64,000 bases of DNA, from positions 551,984-615,983 of the forward strand of contig JAIUNL010000001.1 in the NCBI GenBank assembly GCA_020161835.1. Direction: 5' to 3'. Positions 1 through 7,733 of this stretch are shown here, piece by piece. Positions within the stretch are counted from its first letter, which is position 1. The number at the start of each line of letters is the position of its first letter. The position numbers and the translations under genes are program-made. The DNA is from Bacteroidota bacterium (lineage in GTDB: Bacteria > Bacteroidota > JABWAT01). The notes beneath the pieces were generated by a model that saw nothing but the letters and a program-made list of their open reading frames with translations, had not been told where the DNA came from and did no database searches.

Positions 1-1387
1 TGTTGCAACCGGAAAATCTTCTCTTCTTTCTGAAACTGCCAGATGGGCTTTGGCAACCAAACTCAACATTGACGGATTTATTGCCGTTGCCGGAAACCGC
101 CCAAACCCTGACCGGGGTGCTGAAACTTATGATTTGTATCGTATAAAAAAGGGTGATTTGGTCCCCTTTGCCAGCCGTGATCCTCAATTAAATCCACCCT
201 ATGTACTTGATTCAACAATTATTGAAGAGGAAATTGAGTGGGCAGCCTCCTTAAAAAATAGTCCCCCTGCTGATCTTATTGTTCTTGATGAATTTGGAAT
301 TTTTGAGGCCGGTGGGCAGGGGCATTATCCAATCTGGACTGATATTCTTGCTGCAAAACCTGCAATTGTTTTAATTTCAATTTCTGAAAAACATTTTGCT
401 GCAGTTAAATCCAGATTGAATTGTGAATTTGATCTGGTTATTTCCTCAAAAACCCCGAATGCCGCTGAAAAGTTGAGAAAAGTTCTGATCCACCATTCAG
501 ATTGGGCAACAGTTGGATTATGGGGCTCCATTTCTGGCGGAATTGAATCAACGGTTGGGGCATTTCTCCACGCGGTTCAAATTCCGTTCAGAGGACATAT
601 TTTAAGTACAGGGCAATCCGTTTTACTGATGTTTGCTGGCGAAAAACTTGCCGTTCGTTTCCGTCTTGCCTGGATATCGATTATTGCAGCCGGTTTAAAG
701 TCCTTTTCACCTTCGGGTCAGCGCCTGAGACCCATGATAGCCATTTCAATTCAGGGTTTTTTGTACAGCATCGCGGTTACGCTTGCAGGCTGGAATTTCG
801 CCGGCATATTTATGGGTGGTGTGCTGATTGGTGCATGGGCATCTGCCCAAGGTGTTTTGCTGCAATATTTATTTGTTGGCTCAGATGTGTTTAAAGCAAT
901 GGATATTGTTCTTGAAAATGTTGCTGCATTTTTTGAATTGAAATCAACGCCCGCCCTTTCAGTTTTGCTGATAGGTTGGGTTTCTTTTTCAGCACTGATT
1001 ACAGGGTTAATCACTTTGTATGTGTGGCGATATCCGCAGGCAAAATTTCTCAGAATCATCAAAAAGATTGAAACCTATCAGGTCATTAAAAAAAGAGGAA
1101 AAGAACCCGGTTCCCTTTCTTCGGTATGGATTCAAGCCGGTGCAGATCTTTTACGCCCCGGCTTCTGGTTGCCATTAATTCTAATTGCAGGAATTATTTT
1201 TCTTTTTGATACTGATGTCAAAAAAATGACCTGGACACTTTTCAGGGGTATTACCATTGCCTGGATTTTGTTTGCCCTGGTCAGAATGATCAATGTTGAA
1301 AAAATCCTGGGCTGGATGAATAAAAAGGGATATTGGGGACCTTTGATTGCCTTTCAGAGAGCTTTGAACAAACATAAAGAACACTAA
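1..1387 (+). CDS. THEP1-like NTPase fused to a polytopic membrane domain (5' end outside window)
   Basis: The frame is open from base 2, so the gene begins upstream. The first visible residues, VATGKSSL, are the end of a Walker A loop. About 80 residues on, VLDEFGIFE fits the Walker B DEIG.ME motif of THEP1-type nucleoside triphosphatases (NTPase_1), and RGAETYDLYRIKKG fits the segment after Walker A in that family. From about residue 180 of the visible part the protein becomes hydrophobic, with several membrane helices and a conserved-looking SPSGQRLRPMIAISIQG stretch, then at least three more helices near the C-terminus. THEP1 proteins are normally soluble and about 180 residues, so this is a fusion. 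The membrane part recalls ECF-type substrate-binding subunits, but I cannot confirm that. The NTPase call is moderately secure; the substrate is unknown. Confidence 0.6.
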   Translation, partial: VATGKSSLLSETARWALATKLNIDGFIAVAGNRPNPDRGAETYDLYRIKKGDLVPFASRDPQLNPPYVLDSTIIEEEIEWAASLKNSPPADLIVLDEFGIFEAGGQGHYPIWTDILAAKPAIVLISISEKHFAAVKSRLNCEFDLVISSKTPNAAEKLRKVLIHHSDWATVGLWGSISGGIESTVGAFLHAVQIPFRGHILSTGQSVLLMFAGEKLAVRFRLAWISIIAAGLKSFSPSGQRLRPMIAISIQGFLYSIAVTLAGWNFAGIFMGGVLIGAWASAQGVLLQYLFVGSDVFKAMDIVLENVAAFFELKSTPALSVLLIGWVSFSALITGLITLYVWRYPQAKFLRIIKKIETYQVIKKRGKEPGSLSSVWIQAGADLLRPGFWLPLILIAGIIFLFDTDVKKMTWTLFRGITIAWILFALVRMINVEKILGWMNKKGYWGPLIAFQRALNKHKEH

Positions 1388-1515
1388 TATATTTCTCTTG
1401 TGGCATGGCATTTCTTCACTCTCACTTATGCATCATTTCCTGAATTGATTTGGTTGAAAGCTCATTAAAGAAGAGTGGCATGATTTCGGTAGTTTTTCAA
1501 TTAAAACTTAGACAG

Positions 1516-1547
1516 AACCCCGAAGGGGTGACAGGATAAAAAATCCC
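1516..1547. repeat. Dispersed palindromic repeat (CCCCGAAGGGGTGA type), copy 1
   Basis: A short hairpin (ACCCCGAAGGGGTGACAGGA) in the 298-base gap before the Crp/Fnr gene. A related copy (ACCCCATAGGGGTGATATGA) lies at 57436-57466. REP-like; no coding potential seen. I see nothing else recognisable in this gap. Confidence 0.5.
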
Positions 1548-1685
1548 TCCACTTTAAACCGATCCCATTTCAGACCAATCGTATAAATCCAAGTTCTTAA
1601 TTTAAGATTACTTCCAAATCGTGTTGATTATGATATCCTCAAATAGTATATTTCATAATCACCAATCATTCGGCAAGGGGAATTG

Positions 1686-2366
1686 ATGATAACTGTAGAT
1701 CAGCTAAGAAATTTTTCTCTATTTTCAGATCTTAAAGATGAAGATCTAAAAGTCATTCTTTCTCAAATGACCATCAAACAGTACAAAAAAGACAGTGTGC
1801 TGGTTATTGAAGAAGAAGAAGCAACCGTTGTTTTCTTTATCGTGACCGGAAAGGTAAAAATTTCCCGGTTGAGTGAAGATGGCAGGGAGGTCATATTATC
1901 TATTCTGGGAGATTTTGATTTCTTTGGTGAAATGGCCGTTATTGATGGCTTTGCCCGGTCTGCGAATGCTGTTTGTATCAACGATTCTGAACTGATGACT
2001 ATTGATGCCCGTGATTTTATGGATATTCTCTATAAATTCCCTGACGTCCCGATTGCACTCCTTCGTGAACTTGCCGTTCGCCTCAGAAAATCAGACAGCC
2101 AAATCAAATCTCTTTCTCTCGGTGATGCAACCGGCCGTGTTGGAAATACACTACTCCGTTTGGCCGATGACATTGGCATCATGGTTCAGGGCCGTGTTGA
2201 ATTGCAAAACGTTCCGCTTCAGCAGGATCTTGCAAATATGGCCGGAACATCACGTGAAACCATTTCCAGAGTTCTTCACATGTTTATTGAAGAAGGTCTT
2301 ATCGCCCGTGACGGCAACAAAATTTATCTTCTTGACTATAACAAGTTCAGAGAGCTGTTTGGTTAA
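1686..2366 (+). CDS. Crp/Fnr family transcriptional regulator
   Basis: An N-terminal cyclic-nucleotide-binding-type beta-barrel (about residues 5-125, with FFGEMAVIDGFARSA matching the GE...R.A phosphate-binding cassette) is followed by a dimerisation helix and a Crp-type winged helix-turn-helix (about 165-220; LANMAGTSRETISRVLHMF is the recognition region). The 226-residue length is typical. No FNR-type cysteine cluster is seen, so the ligand may be a cyclic nucleotide or another effector. ATG at 1686 is preferred over TTG at 1683 because of the AAGGGG ribosome-binding site just upstream. The stop overlaps the start of the next gene by one base (TAATG), so the two are translationally coupled. 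A class III nucleotide cyclase elsewhere in the window (36659-37708) is a possible, unproven signal source. Confidence 0.9.
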   Translation: MITVDQLRNFSLFSDLKDEDLKVILSQMTIKQYKKDSVLVIEEEEATVVFFIVTGKVKISRLSEDGREVILSILGDFDFFGEMAVIDGFARSANAVCINDSELMTIDARDFMDILYKFPDVPIALLRELAVRLRKSDSQIKSLSLGDATGRVGNTLLRLADDIGIMVQGRVELQNVPLQQDLANMAGTSRETISRVLHMFIEEGLIARDGNKIYLLDYNKFRELFG

Positions 2367-3193
2367 TGATCAGGGGGAGTTTCCACAATCACACCCGTTT
2401 CTCAGATGGAAAATACTCCCCTGAACAGGTTCTGAAAAAATACAAATCCAGGAAGTTTACCCACGTTTCTGTCACCGATCATGATAATACCGGTGCCTAT
2501 CCCGACATCCTTCAAATTGCTTCATCGCTAGACCTGACCATTTTTCCCGGACTCGAATTCTCAAGTCAGTTTCTTGAATTCTCAGAATGCCACATAATCG
2601 GACTCAATATCCGTTTTGAGGAAGATGAACTCAGAAAGTACGAAGACCAGATTCTGGGAGGACGGCGCCGCCGTGCAGAATTAATTGTTTCCCGCATCAG
2701 GGAAATGGGTGTTGAACTCGATGATGATACAACCAATCAGCTTTACAACAATCCGAGTGTAGGCCGTCCGCACATTGCTGCTATTTTGGTTTCTAAAGGG
2801 GTGGTGAAAACCTCTCAGGATGCTTTCCAGAAATACCTGCTGCACGGCCGTCCGCTTTACGTCAGGAAAGAGCAATGGGATGCAGCCCGTGTTATTGCCT
2901 TTATTCAAAGTCTTGGCGGAAAATCTATTTTATGCCATCCAACCAATCAGTTTTCTGAAGATCAGGTGAAGGAATTGGTCGGAATGGGTCTGAACGGAAT
3001 TGAAGTTATTCACCCCATGAACAAACTCAAACATTCAAAGCAATGGCGAACGTTTGCTCAAAAGAATAAGCTGATTATTTCAGGTGGGGCAGACTATCAT
3101 GGTCTTGAAAAATCAGAAGAACGGTCTTTATCACGTTATTATCTCGAAGGTGATGACATGGTGAAACTGATAAAAGCTGTTGAACGGAACTAA
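2366..3193 (+). CDS. PHP-domain metal-dependent phosphoesterase
   Basis: The N-terminus carries the first PHP metal motif (FHNHTRFSDGKYSPE). Other family motifs follow: VTDHDNTGAYPDI near residue 37, PGLEFSS near 60, and a late GGADYHG near 238. Length (275 aa) fits the TrpH/YciV-like RNase AM (3',5'-nucleotide phosphatase) group. It probably hydrolyses a phosphoester in nucleotides or short RNA ends in the cytosol. It is translationally coupled to the Crp/Fnr regulator through a one-base overlap, so the two are likely one operon. The exact substrate cannot be read from the sequence. Confidence 0.85.
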   Translation: MIRGSFHNHTRFSDGKYSPEQVLKKYKSRKFTHVSVTDHDNTGAYPDILQIASSLDLTIFPGLEFSSQFLEFSECHIIGLNIRFEEDELRKYEDQILGGRRRRAELIVSRIREMGVELDDDTTNQLYNNPSVGRPHIAAILVSKGVVKTSQDAFQKYLLHGRPLYVRKEQWDAARVIAFIQSLGGKSILCHPTNQFSEDQVKELVGMGLNGIEVIHPMNKLKHSKQWRTFAQKNKLIISGGADYHGLEKSEERSLSRYYLEGDDMVKLIKAVERN

Positions 3194-3275
3194 GAATCTT
3201 TTCAAATCTTCAAAATTTGTCTTCAAAATCAGGACATCTGTTTCTGCTTCAATCAGCATTCTGTTAACGTTGCGA

Positions 3276-3283
3276 TATCTTCG
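3276..3283 (+). promoter_or_regulatory. Possible -7 element upstream of ribH
   Basis: TATCTTCG fits the Bacteroidota-type -7 consensus TAnnTTTG with one mismatch and lies about 45 bases before the ribH start. A clear TTG at -33 is not present, so support is weak. No FMN riboswitch fold was recognised in this 134-base leader. Confidence 0.3.
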
Positions 3284-3327
3284 GTTTACTTTTTAAATCA
3301 CTTAAAAAACACAGGAATTTTCCGGTT

Positions 3328-3813
3328 ATGGAAAAAACAACGGATATTTTTACACTTGAGGGACATTTTTCAGGTGAAGGGAAAAAATTTGCCATTGTAG
3401 TTTCCCGATTTAATGAGGTACTTTGTGAAAGATTGCTGAAAGGGGCGGTTCAGGGTTTTCTCAGACATCAGGTTTTACCCGGTGATCTCACGATTATCCG
3501 TTGCCCCGGTGCTTTTGAACTTCCGCTTGCGGCAAAAAAAGCTGCCGAAACCAAAAAGTTCGATGCTGTTGTTTGTTTGGGTGCTGTTGTAAGAGGTGAT
3601 ACCCCGCATTTTGACTTTGTTGCCGGTGAATGTGCGTCAGGAATCAGTCAGGTTGCACTCGAAACCGGTTTGCCGATTATTTTTGGTGTCCTCACAACCA
3701 ATACAGAAGAACAAGCCTGGCAGCGTGCCGGTGTTGGCGGCGGAAACAAAGGTTATGATGCAGCCCTGACGGCAATTGAAATGGCCAATTTACTTCAAAA
3801 GATCGGATCCTGA
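3328..3813 (+). CDS. ribH: 6,7-dimethyl-8-ribityllumazine synthase
   Basis: Penultimate enzyme of riboflavin synthesis: it condenses 5-amino-6-ribitylaminouracil with 3,4-dihydroxy-2-butanone 4-phosphate. Family motifs are all present: VSRFNE (about 25-30), CPGAFELP (59-66), LGAVVRGDTPHFDFVA (84-99, with the catalytic His at about 94) and FGVLTTNTEEQAW (near 130). At 161 residues it is the usual size for a subunit of the icosahedral or pentameric enzyme. ATG start at 3328. No other rib genes are adjacent in this window; the following gene starts four bases after the stop but encodes an unrelated secreted protein. Confidence 0.96.
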   Translation: MEKTTDIFTLEGHFSGEGKKFAIVVSRFNEVLCERLLKGAVQGFLRHQVLPGDLTIIRCPGAFELPLAAKKAAETKKFDAVVCLGAVVRGDTPHFDFVAGECASGISQVALETGLPIIFGVLTTNTEEQAWQRAGVGGGNKGYDAALTAIEMANLLQKIGS

Positions 3814-3817
3814 TTTC

Positions 3818-6073
3818 ATGGTATTCATCCGTATTTCGCTTTTTCTATTTCTTCTTCTCCCGCAAATGGCTTTTGCCCAATATCTTTCCTGGCAAAGCAA
3901 ATTTTCCCCGAATAACGTCAACGATCTGGTTTGGTTTGATGGTGAATGGTATGCCGGAACCAAATCGGGGCTTTTTCATTTTTCGCCTGATTCTCCTGCG
4001 ACCGGACTCACTTTGGCCAAAGAAGACGGACTTTCATCTGTTTATATAACTGCACTTGCCGCTGATACTGCACGGAATCAGCTCATTATCGGGTATCAGA
4101 ACGGGGATCTTCAGTTTTACTCTCCTGAAACTGGGTTATTCACAACCCTTGCTGACATCCGCATCAATAAAAATTTTACCAATAAACAGATTAACCGGCT
4201 TATCATCCAAAAAAATCTGCTTTGGATTGCTACTGAATTCGGCGTAGTTATTTATAATCTTACGGCCGGATTTTTTGAAGTTGATTTTTCAAGGGTTGAT
4301 GATCAGACAGACATCAAAGTGTATGACATTGATTTTTTTTCGGGAAGAATCTGGCTTGCAACTTCACAGGGAATTTATTCAGCAAATGAAAACGAAGGCA
4401 ATTTAAAAAACCCTGCCGTCTGGTCTCCTCTTTCCGGAGTTCCGAATGGTGCCGGATCTGCTTTGCTTAAATCAGGTTCTGACCTGTATATGGGTTTGAT
4501 TTCGGGACTATACCGCTTCAATGGAACAACAGTAGAGTCTTTATCCGGTTGGACGACGAATTCTGTGATTGATCTTGCTGCAGGACCATCCGATTCGCTT
4601 TTTATTCTGACCAACAAAGTTGGGACTTCAGAGTGGAAAATTCTGAAATTTAATCCGGCCGGTACTCTTCAGAATTCATTCCCGGTTGAGACTGGGAGCC
4701 GTCTTGCAATTTCACCAAATGGAGTTGTTTGTGGTTCACCAACTGCAGGTATTTACAATGCAACAACATCAGTTCCGTTTGCCCTGCCCGGGATGCCATT
4801 TAACTCACTCTTCGACCTTGCTTTTGATGGGTCCTCTTTTGTTGGCTCTTCGGGGAAGGGGAACGCCGGATTTATGGTTAAAGATGAGTCTGGTGAATTT
4901 TATGTAAACCGGGCAAAATATCCTGAAATTCCTCTAGTAGATGGCTTCTACGGTGCGACATTTTATGAAGGAAAGGTATTGGTCGGAACCTGGGGTGCAG
5001 GAATTGTGGAAGTAACTCAGGATCGTGCCGTCAGTCTGATCAATAATAAAAACTCAGGGTTAAAGGGAATTCTCACGAATTTCGATTTTGTGGTTATTCC
5101 GGATGTCGATGTTGATCAGAACGGTGATCTCTGGATGACAAATTATGTACCGACAGACGGAAAAGGTCTTAAAGTAAAAAGAAAGGGAAAATCCTGGAAT
5201 GAACTTGACGGGTTTTCATATCCGGGGAACCCGGGTTACCTGTTCAAAAAACACTGGATTGATCCGGTAGGAAATCACTGGCTGGAAGTTCTTGATAATG
5301 ACGGGGGAGCCACAATCGGGCTTCTGGTTTATTCTGAAAACGGAACCACAAACACTTCCACAGATGATAAATACGTGCTGCTCAACAATAAAGCCGGAAC
5401 CGGTAATCTGCCTTCACCTGCAATAAATGATATTGCCTTTGACGGAAGTGGTGCAGCCTGGATTGCCACGCCTTCCGGTTTATCAGTTCTTTACAATTCA
5501 AATTATATTATCAGCCAGACTGGCTCAATCAATGCAAATCAGGTTTTATCCATCCAGAATGAATCTGTTCAAGCCGTTTTTGTTGATGTTTCCGGAAGGA
5601 AGTGGGTTGCCCTTTCATCAGGGATTGCGGTGCTTTCTGCTCAGAGTGAAAATATTGAAGAGTTTTATTCGGTTTCAAACTCGGGCCTGATGTCGGATGC
5701 TGTTTCCCGTTTGCGCTATAATGAGGTTACCGGTGAAATTTTTGCCATGACCGATTTTGGTTTGAGTGTTTTTAAAAGTCCTAAAGTGCGACCTGCTTCA
5801 AATCCTGAAACTCCTTTTGTTTATCCGAATCCGTTTCTTCCTGAACAACACCATACACTCTGGCTTAAAGGGTTGTCAAAAAACTCTGAGGTTTTGATAA
5901 TGAATATGGCAGGCAGGGTGATCAGAAAACTGGAACCTGTTTCGGGTTTTGTAAATACATGGGACGGTCGTGATCAGGATGGAAATTGGGTTTCTTCGGG
6001 AATTTATGTGATTTCGTATCGTGATCAGGATAAAGATAAAGCAACAACGGGGAAAGTGGCGGTGATCAGATGA
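3818..6073 (+). CDS. Secreted two-component-regulator-propeller protein with C-terminal sorting domain
   Basis: ATG at 3818 starts a clear signal peptide (hydrophobic core ending at AFAQ, about residue 21). An upstream in-frame TTG at 3776 would bury the signal sequence, so it is rejected. The body has repeated propeller blades of the type LLWIATEFGVVIYN, IWLATSQGIY, LWMTNYVP and AAWIATPSGLSVL. The end has a FlgD/T9SS-like module (FVYPNPFLPE ... WDGRDQDGNWVSSGIYVISY), implying surface localisation or release. It is followed by an ATGA overlap with an aldo/keto reductase gene. It shares its architecture, but little close sequence, with the minus-strand propeller cluster that begins at 7.7 kb. 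Confidence 0.82.
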   Translation: MVFIRISLFLFLLLPQMAFAQYLSWQSKFSPNNVNDLVWFDGEWYAGTKSGLFHFSPDSPATGLTLAKEDGLSSVYITALAADTARNQLIIGYQNGDLQFYSPETGLFTTLADIRINKNFTNKQINRLIIQKNLLWIATEFGVVIYNLTAGFFEVDFSRVDDQTDIKVYDIDFFSGRIWLATSQGIYSANENEGNLKNPAVWSPLSGVPNGAGSALLKSGSDLYMGLISGLYRFNGTTVESLSGWTTNSVIDLAAGPSDSLFILTNKVGTSEWKILKFNPAGTLQNSFPVETGSRLAISPNGVVCGSPTAGIYNATTSVPFALPGMPFNSLFDLAFDGSSFVGSSGKGNAGFMVKDESGEFYVNRAKYPEIPLVDGFYGATFYEGKVLVGTWGAGIVEVTQDRAVSLINNKNSGLKGILTNFDFVVIPDVDVDQNGDLWMTNYVPTDGKGLKVKRKGKSWNELDGFSYPGNPGYLFKKHWIDPVGNHWLEVLDNDGGATIGLLVYSENGTTNTSTDDKYVLLNNKAGTGNLPSPAINDIAFDGSGAAWIATPSGLSVLYNSNYIISQTGSINANQVLSIQNESVQAVFVDVSGRKWVALSSGIAVLSAQSENIEEFYSVSNSGLMSDAVSRLRYNEVTGEIFAMTDFGLSVFKSPKVRPASNPETPFVYPNPFLPEQHHTLWLKGLSKNSEVLIMNMAGRVIRKLEPVSGFVNTWDGRDQDGNWVSSGIYVISYRDQDKDKATTGKVAVIR

Positions 6074-6948
6074 AACAAAATCAGTTTGGTAATCAGGGGT
6101 TTTCTGTCTCTGTACTGGGCTTGGGTGCCGGTGAAATTGGTGATGGTTCCATTTCAGAAGATCACGTGGGTCACTTGCTGAACCTGGCTGTTGATTCTGG
6201 AATTAATCTGGTCGATACAGCAAAAGGCTACGGACTTTCAGAAGAAAGAATCGGGCGGCATCTGTCCTGGCGGCGGAAAGATTTTATTCTGTCAACAAAA
6301 GTGGGTTACGGTATTCCGGGGCATGCAGACTGGTCTTTTGGATGTATCACAGAAGGAATTGAAACTGCACTTCGGCTGATGAGAACGGATGTGATTGACA
6401 TTGCCCATTTTCATTCCTGTCCGGTTGAGGTTCTTGAACGGGGTGAAGCTATTGATGCTCTTGAACGAGCAAAAAACGACGGGAAAATCAGGGTTGCTGC
6501 GTATTCGGGTGAAAATGATGCCCTGGATTGGTGCTTGAATTCCGGTCGGTTCGGCGGACTTCAATCTTCAATCAATGTTTTTGATCAGGATTCCATTCAA
6601 AGAGTCATTCCAAAAGCGACAGAAAACGGAATCGGTTTCATTGCCAAACGACCGGTTGGGAATGCCCCGTGGCGATTTGCTGATCAACCAAACGGACATT
6701 ACAGCGAGACCTACTGGAACAGAATGAAAACCATGCAACTCGATTTTGGTTCAGACTGGCAATCGGTTGCGCTTCGTTTTACGGCGTTCCATTCCGGAAT
6801 TTCTTCCTGTATCGTCGGAACCACCAACCTGAACCACCTGAAATTAAATGTTGAAATCATCGGGCAAGGTCCACTGCCGGAAAATGTGGTTGATCACATC
6901 CGTAAATCCTGGCAAACACATCAAAAGGGCTGGGACGGGCAAGTGTAA
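6070..6948 (+). CDS. Aldo/keto reductase family oxidoreductase
   Basis: TIM-barrel NADPH-dependent oxidoreductase. Family features are LGLGAGEIGDG near residue 16, the catalytic Asp and Tyr in VDTAKGYGLSEERIG (near 47-60), the catalytic Lys in STKVGYG (near 75) and the His in IDIAHFHSC (near 115). A C-terminal cofactor-site region reads CIVGTTNLNHL. At 292 residues it is close to family length. The start codon overlaps the stop of the preceding propeller gene (ATGA), indicating coupled translation although the functions look unrelated. Substrate unknown. Confidence 0.88.
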   Translation: MKQNQFGNQGFSVSVLGLGAGEIGDGSISEDHVGHLLNLAVDSGINLVDTAKGYGLSEERIGRHLSWRRKDFILSTKVGYGIPGHADWSFGCITEGIETALRLMRTDVIDIAHFHSCPVEVLERGEAIDALERAKNDGKIRVAAYSGENDALDWCLNSGRFGGLQSSINVFDQDSIQRVIPKATENGIGFIAKRPVGNAPWRFADQPNGHYSETYWNRMKTMQLDFGSDWQSVALRFTAFHSGISSCIVGTTNLNHLKLNVEIIGQGPLPENVVDHIRKSWQTHQKGWDGQV

Positions 6949-6951
6949 AAT

Positions 6952-6979
6952 AGTGACAGGTTACAAGTGGTCAGTGATA
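6952..6979. repeat. 7-nt periodic degenerate tandem repeat
   Basis: Four consecutive heptads (agtgaca, ggttaca, agtggtc, agtgata) directly after the aldo/keto reductase stop, in the gap before the convergent hypA. Confidence 0.55.
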
Positions 6980-6999
6980 AGAAAAATAAAAAAGAAATG

Positions 7000-7035
7000 A
7001 ATTCCCCTCTTGGGAGGGGATAAAGGGGTGGGTTT
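7000..7035. repeat. Dispersed palindromic repeat (CCCCTC..GAGGGG..GGGGTGGGTT type), copy 1
   Basis: Hairpin TCCCCTCTTGGGAGGGGATA followed by AAGGGGTGGGTTT. Related copies lie at 46024-46063 and 57289-57355. REP-like and non-coding. Confidence 0.55.
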
Positions 7036-7078
7036 CTCTTTCCCAATCAAACCAAAGGTAATTCCGGTCACTAAGCAT

Positions 7079-7120
7079 GTCACACTGAGTGTCCGTCATG
7101 AGACGGATGTATCGAAGTGC
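7079..7120. repeat. Dispersed repeat of the CACTGAGTGTC...ATCGAAG type, copy 1
   Basis: CACACTGAGTGTCCGTCATG followed by an ATCGAAGTGC tail. A related and longer copy lies at 7643-7711 and a partial inverted copy at 47689-47713. It overlaps the gap before the hypA stop. Confidence 0.5.
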
Positions 7121-7126
7121 CCGCTC

Positions 7127-7471
7127 TCAATCCTCCAGCAAAATCTCAGTAACCTGAAGTTCATTCCCGGTCAACACCTTCAAAGACGTTCCTTTACAAC
7201 TTGCACATTGGTAAGTCTGATTGACGATCGGTGAAACAGCCCCGCACGATTTGCACTCTGCCGTTACCGGAACTCTGATCAGTTCCATTTTACTATCCGG
7301 CATCCCGAAATCAGCTTTCAGCGCTTCAAAACAAAAGAGAAGAGATTCGGGCAACAGATGTCCTTCCTCCCCGATTTTTAATCTGATTTCTCTCACCAGG
7401 CCCAACTGCCCCGCAGGAACGGCCTTGGTGACGATTTCCAGAATTTCCTGAGTGATGGATAGTTCGTGCAA
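7127..7471 (-). CDS. hypA: Hydrogenase/urease nickel incorporation protein HypA
   Basis: HypA delivers nickel during maturation of [NiFe]-hydrogenase or urease. It begins MHELSITQEI, with the conserved nickel-ligand His2 and Glu3. It has the structural zinc site as two CxxC pairs at about residues 73/76 and 89/92 (CKSCG and CASCKG). At 114 residues it is full length. It stands alone: no hypB-F, hydrogenase or urease genes are in the window, so its client enzyme must be encoded elsewhere. It runs convergently to the aldo/keto reductase. Confidence 0.93.
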   Translation of the reverse strand: MHELSITQEILEIVTKAVPAGQLGLVREIRLKIGEEGHLLPESLLFCFEALKADFGMPDSKMELIRVPVTAECKSCGAVSPIVNQTYQCASCKGTSLKVLTGNELQVTEILLED

Positions 7472-7497
7472 GTTTGGAAGTCCTTTATTGAGGTGCA

Positions 7498-7530
7498 GAA
7501 GTTAGAAGATAGAAGTTGGAAGTGAGAAGG
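7498..7530. repeat. 7-nt periodic degenerate tandem repeat
   Basis: Heptads gaagtta, gaagata, gaagttg, gaagtga and a partial gaagg, upstream of hypA. All share GAAG at the same phase. Confidence 0.6.
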
Positions 7531-7642
7531 TAAAATCTAGTGTTTTAGTCTTTAGTTGGCTCAACTGATTGAATAGCCACAAAATTAAATAGAAAAGTGA
7601 AAAAATTAATGTTTCCTTCCCCCGATTCAAACTTCCAAATAC

Positions 7643-7711
7643 GGTCACTGAGCGTGTCATCCTGAGTGTCAGCTTTGCAATGCAAAGCTGATTTATCGAA
7701 GGACGAAGTGC
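7643..7711. repeat. Dispersed repeat of the CACTGAG...ATCGAAG type, copy 2 with internal palindrome
   Basis: Contains GTCACTGAGCGTGTCATCCT, a perfect palindrome AGCTTTGCAATGCAAAGCT, and a tail ATCGAAGGACGAAGTGCT. It matches the element at 7079-7120 with an added palindromic insert, as in REP-type elements. Confidence 0.55.
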
Positions 7712-7733
7712 TATCTTCTTGTTCAAAACTCAA

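Noticed and set aside
2002..2424. 140-residue frame overlapping the Crp/Fnr and PHP genes
   Set aside because: It lies in another phase of two well-supported genes and has no recognisable features.
3194..3327. FMN riboswitch before ribH
   Set aside because: The conserved AGGGGCA-type and GCC.ACGGT core elements are not present.
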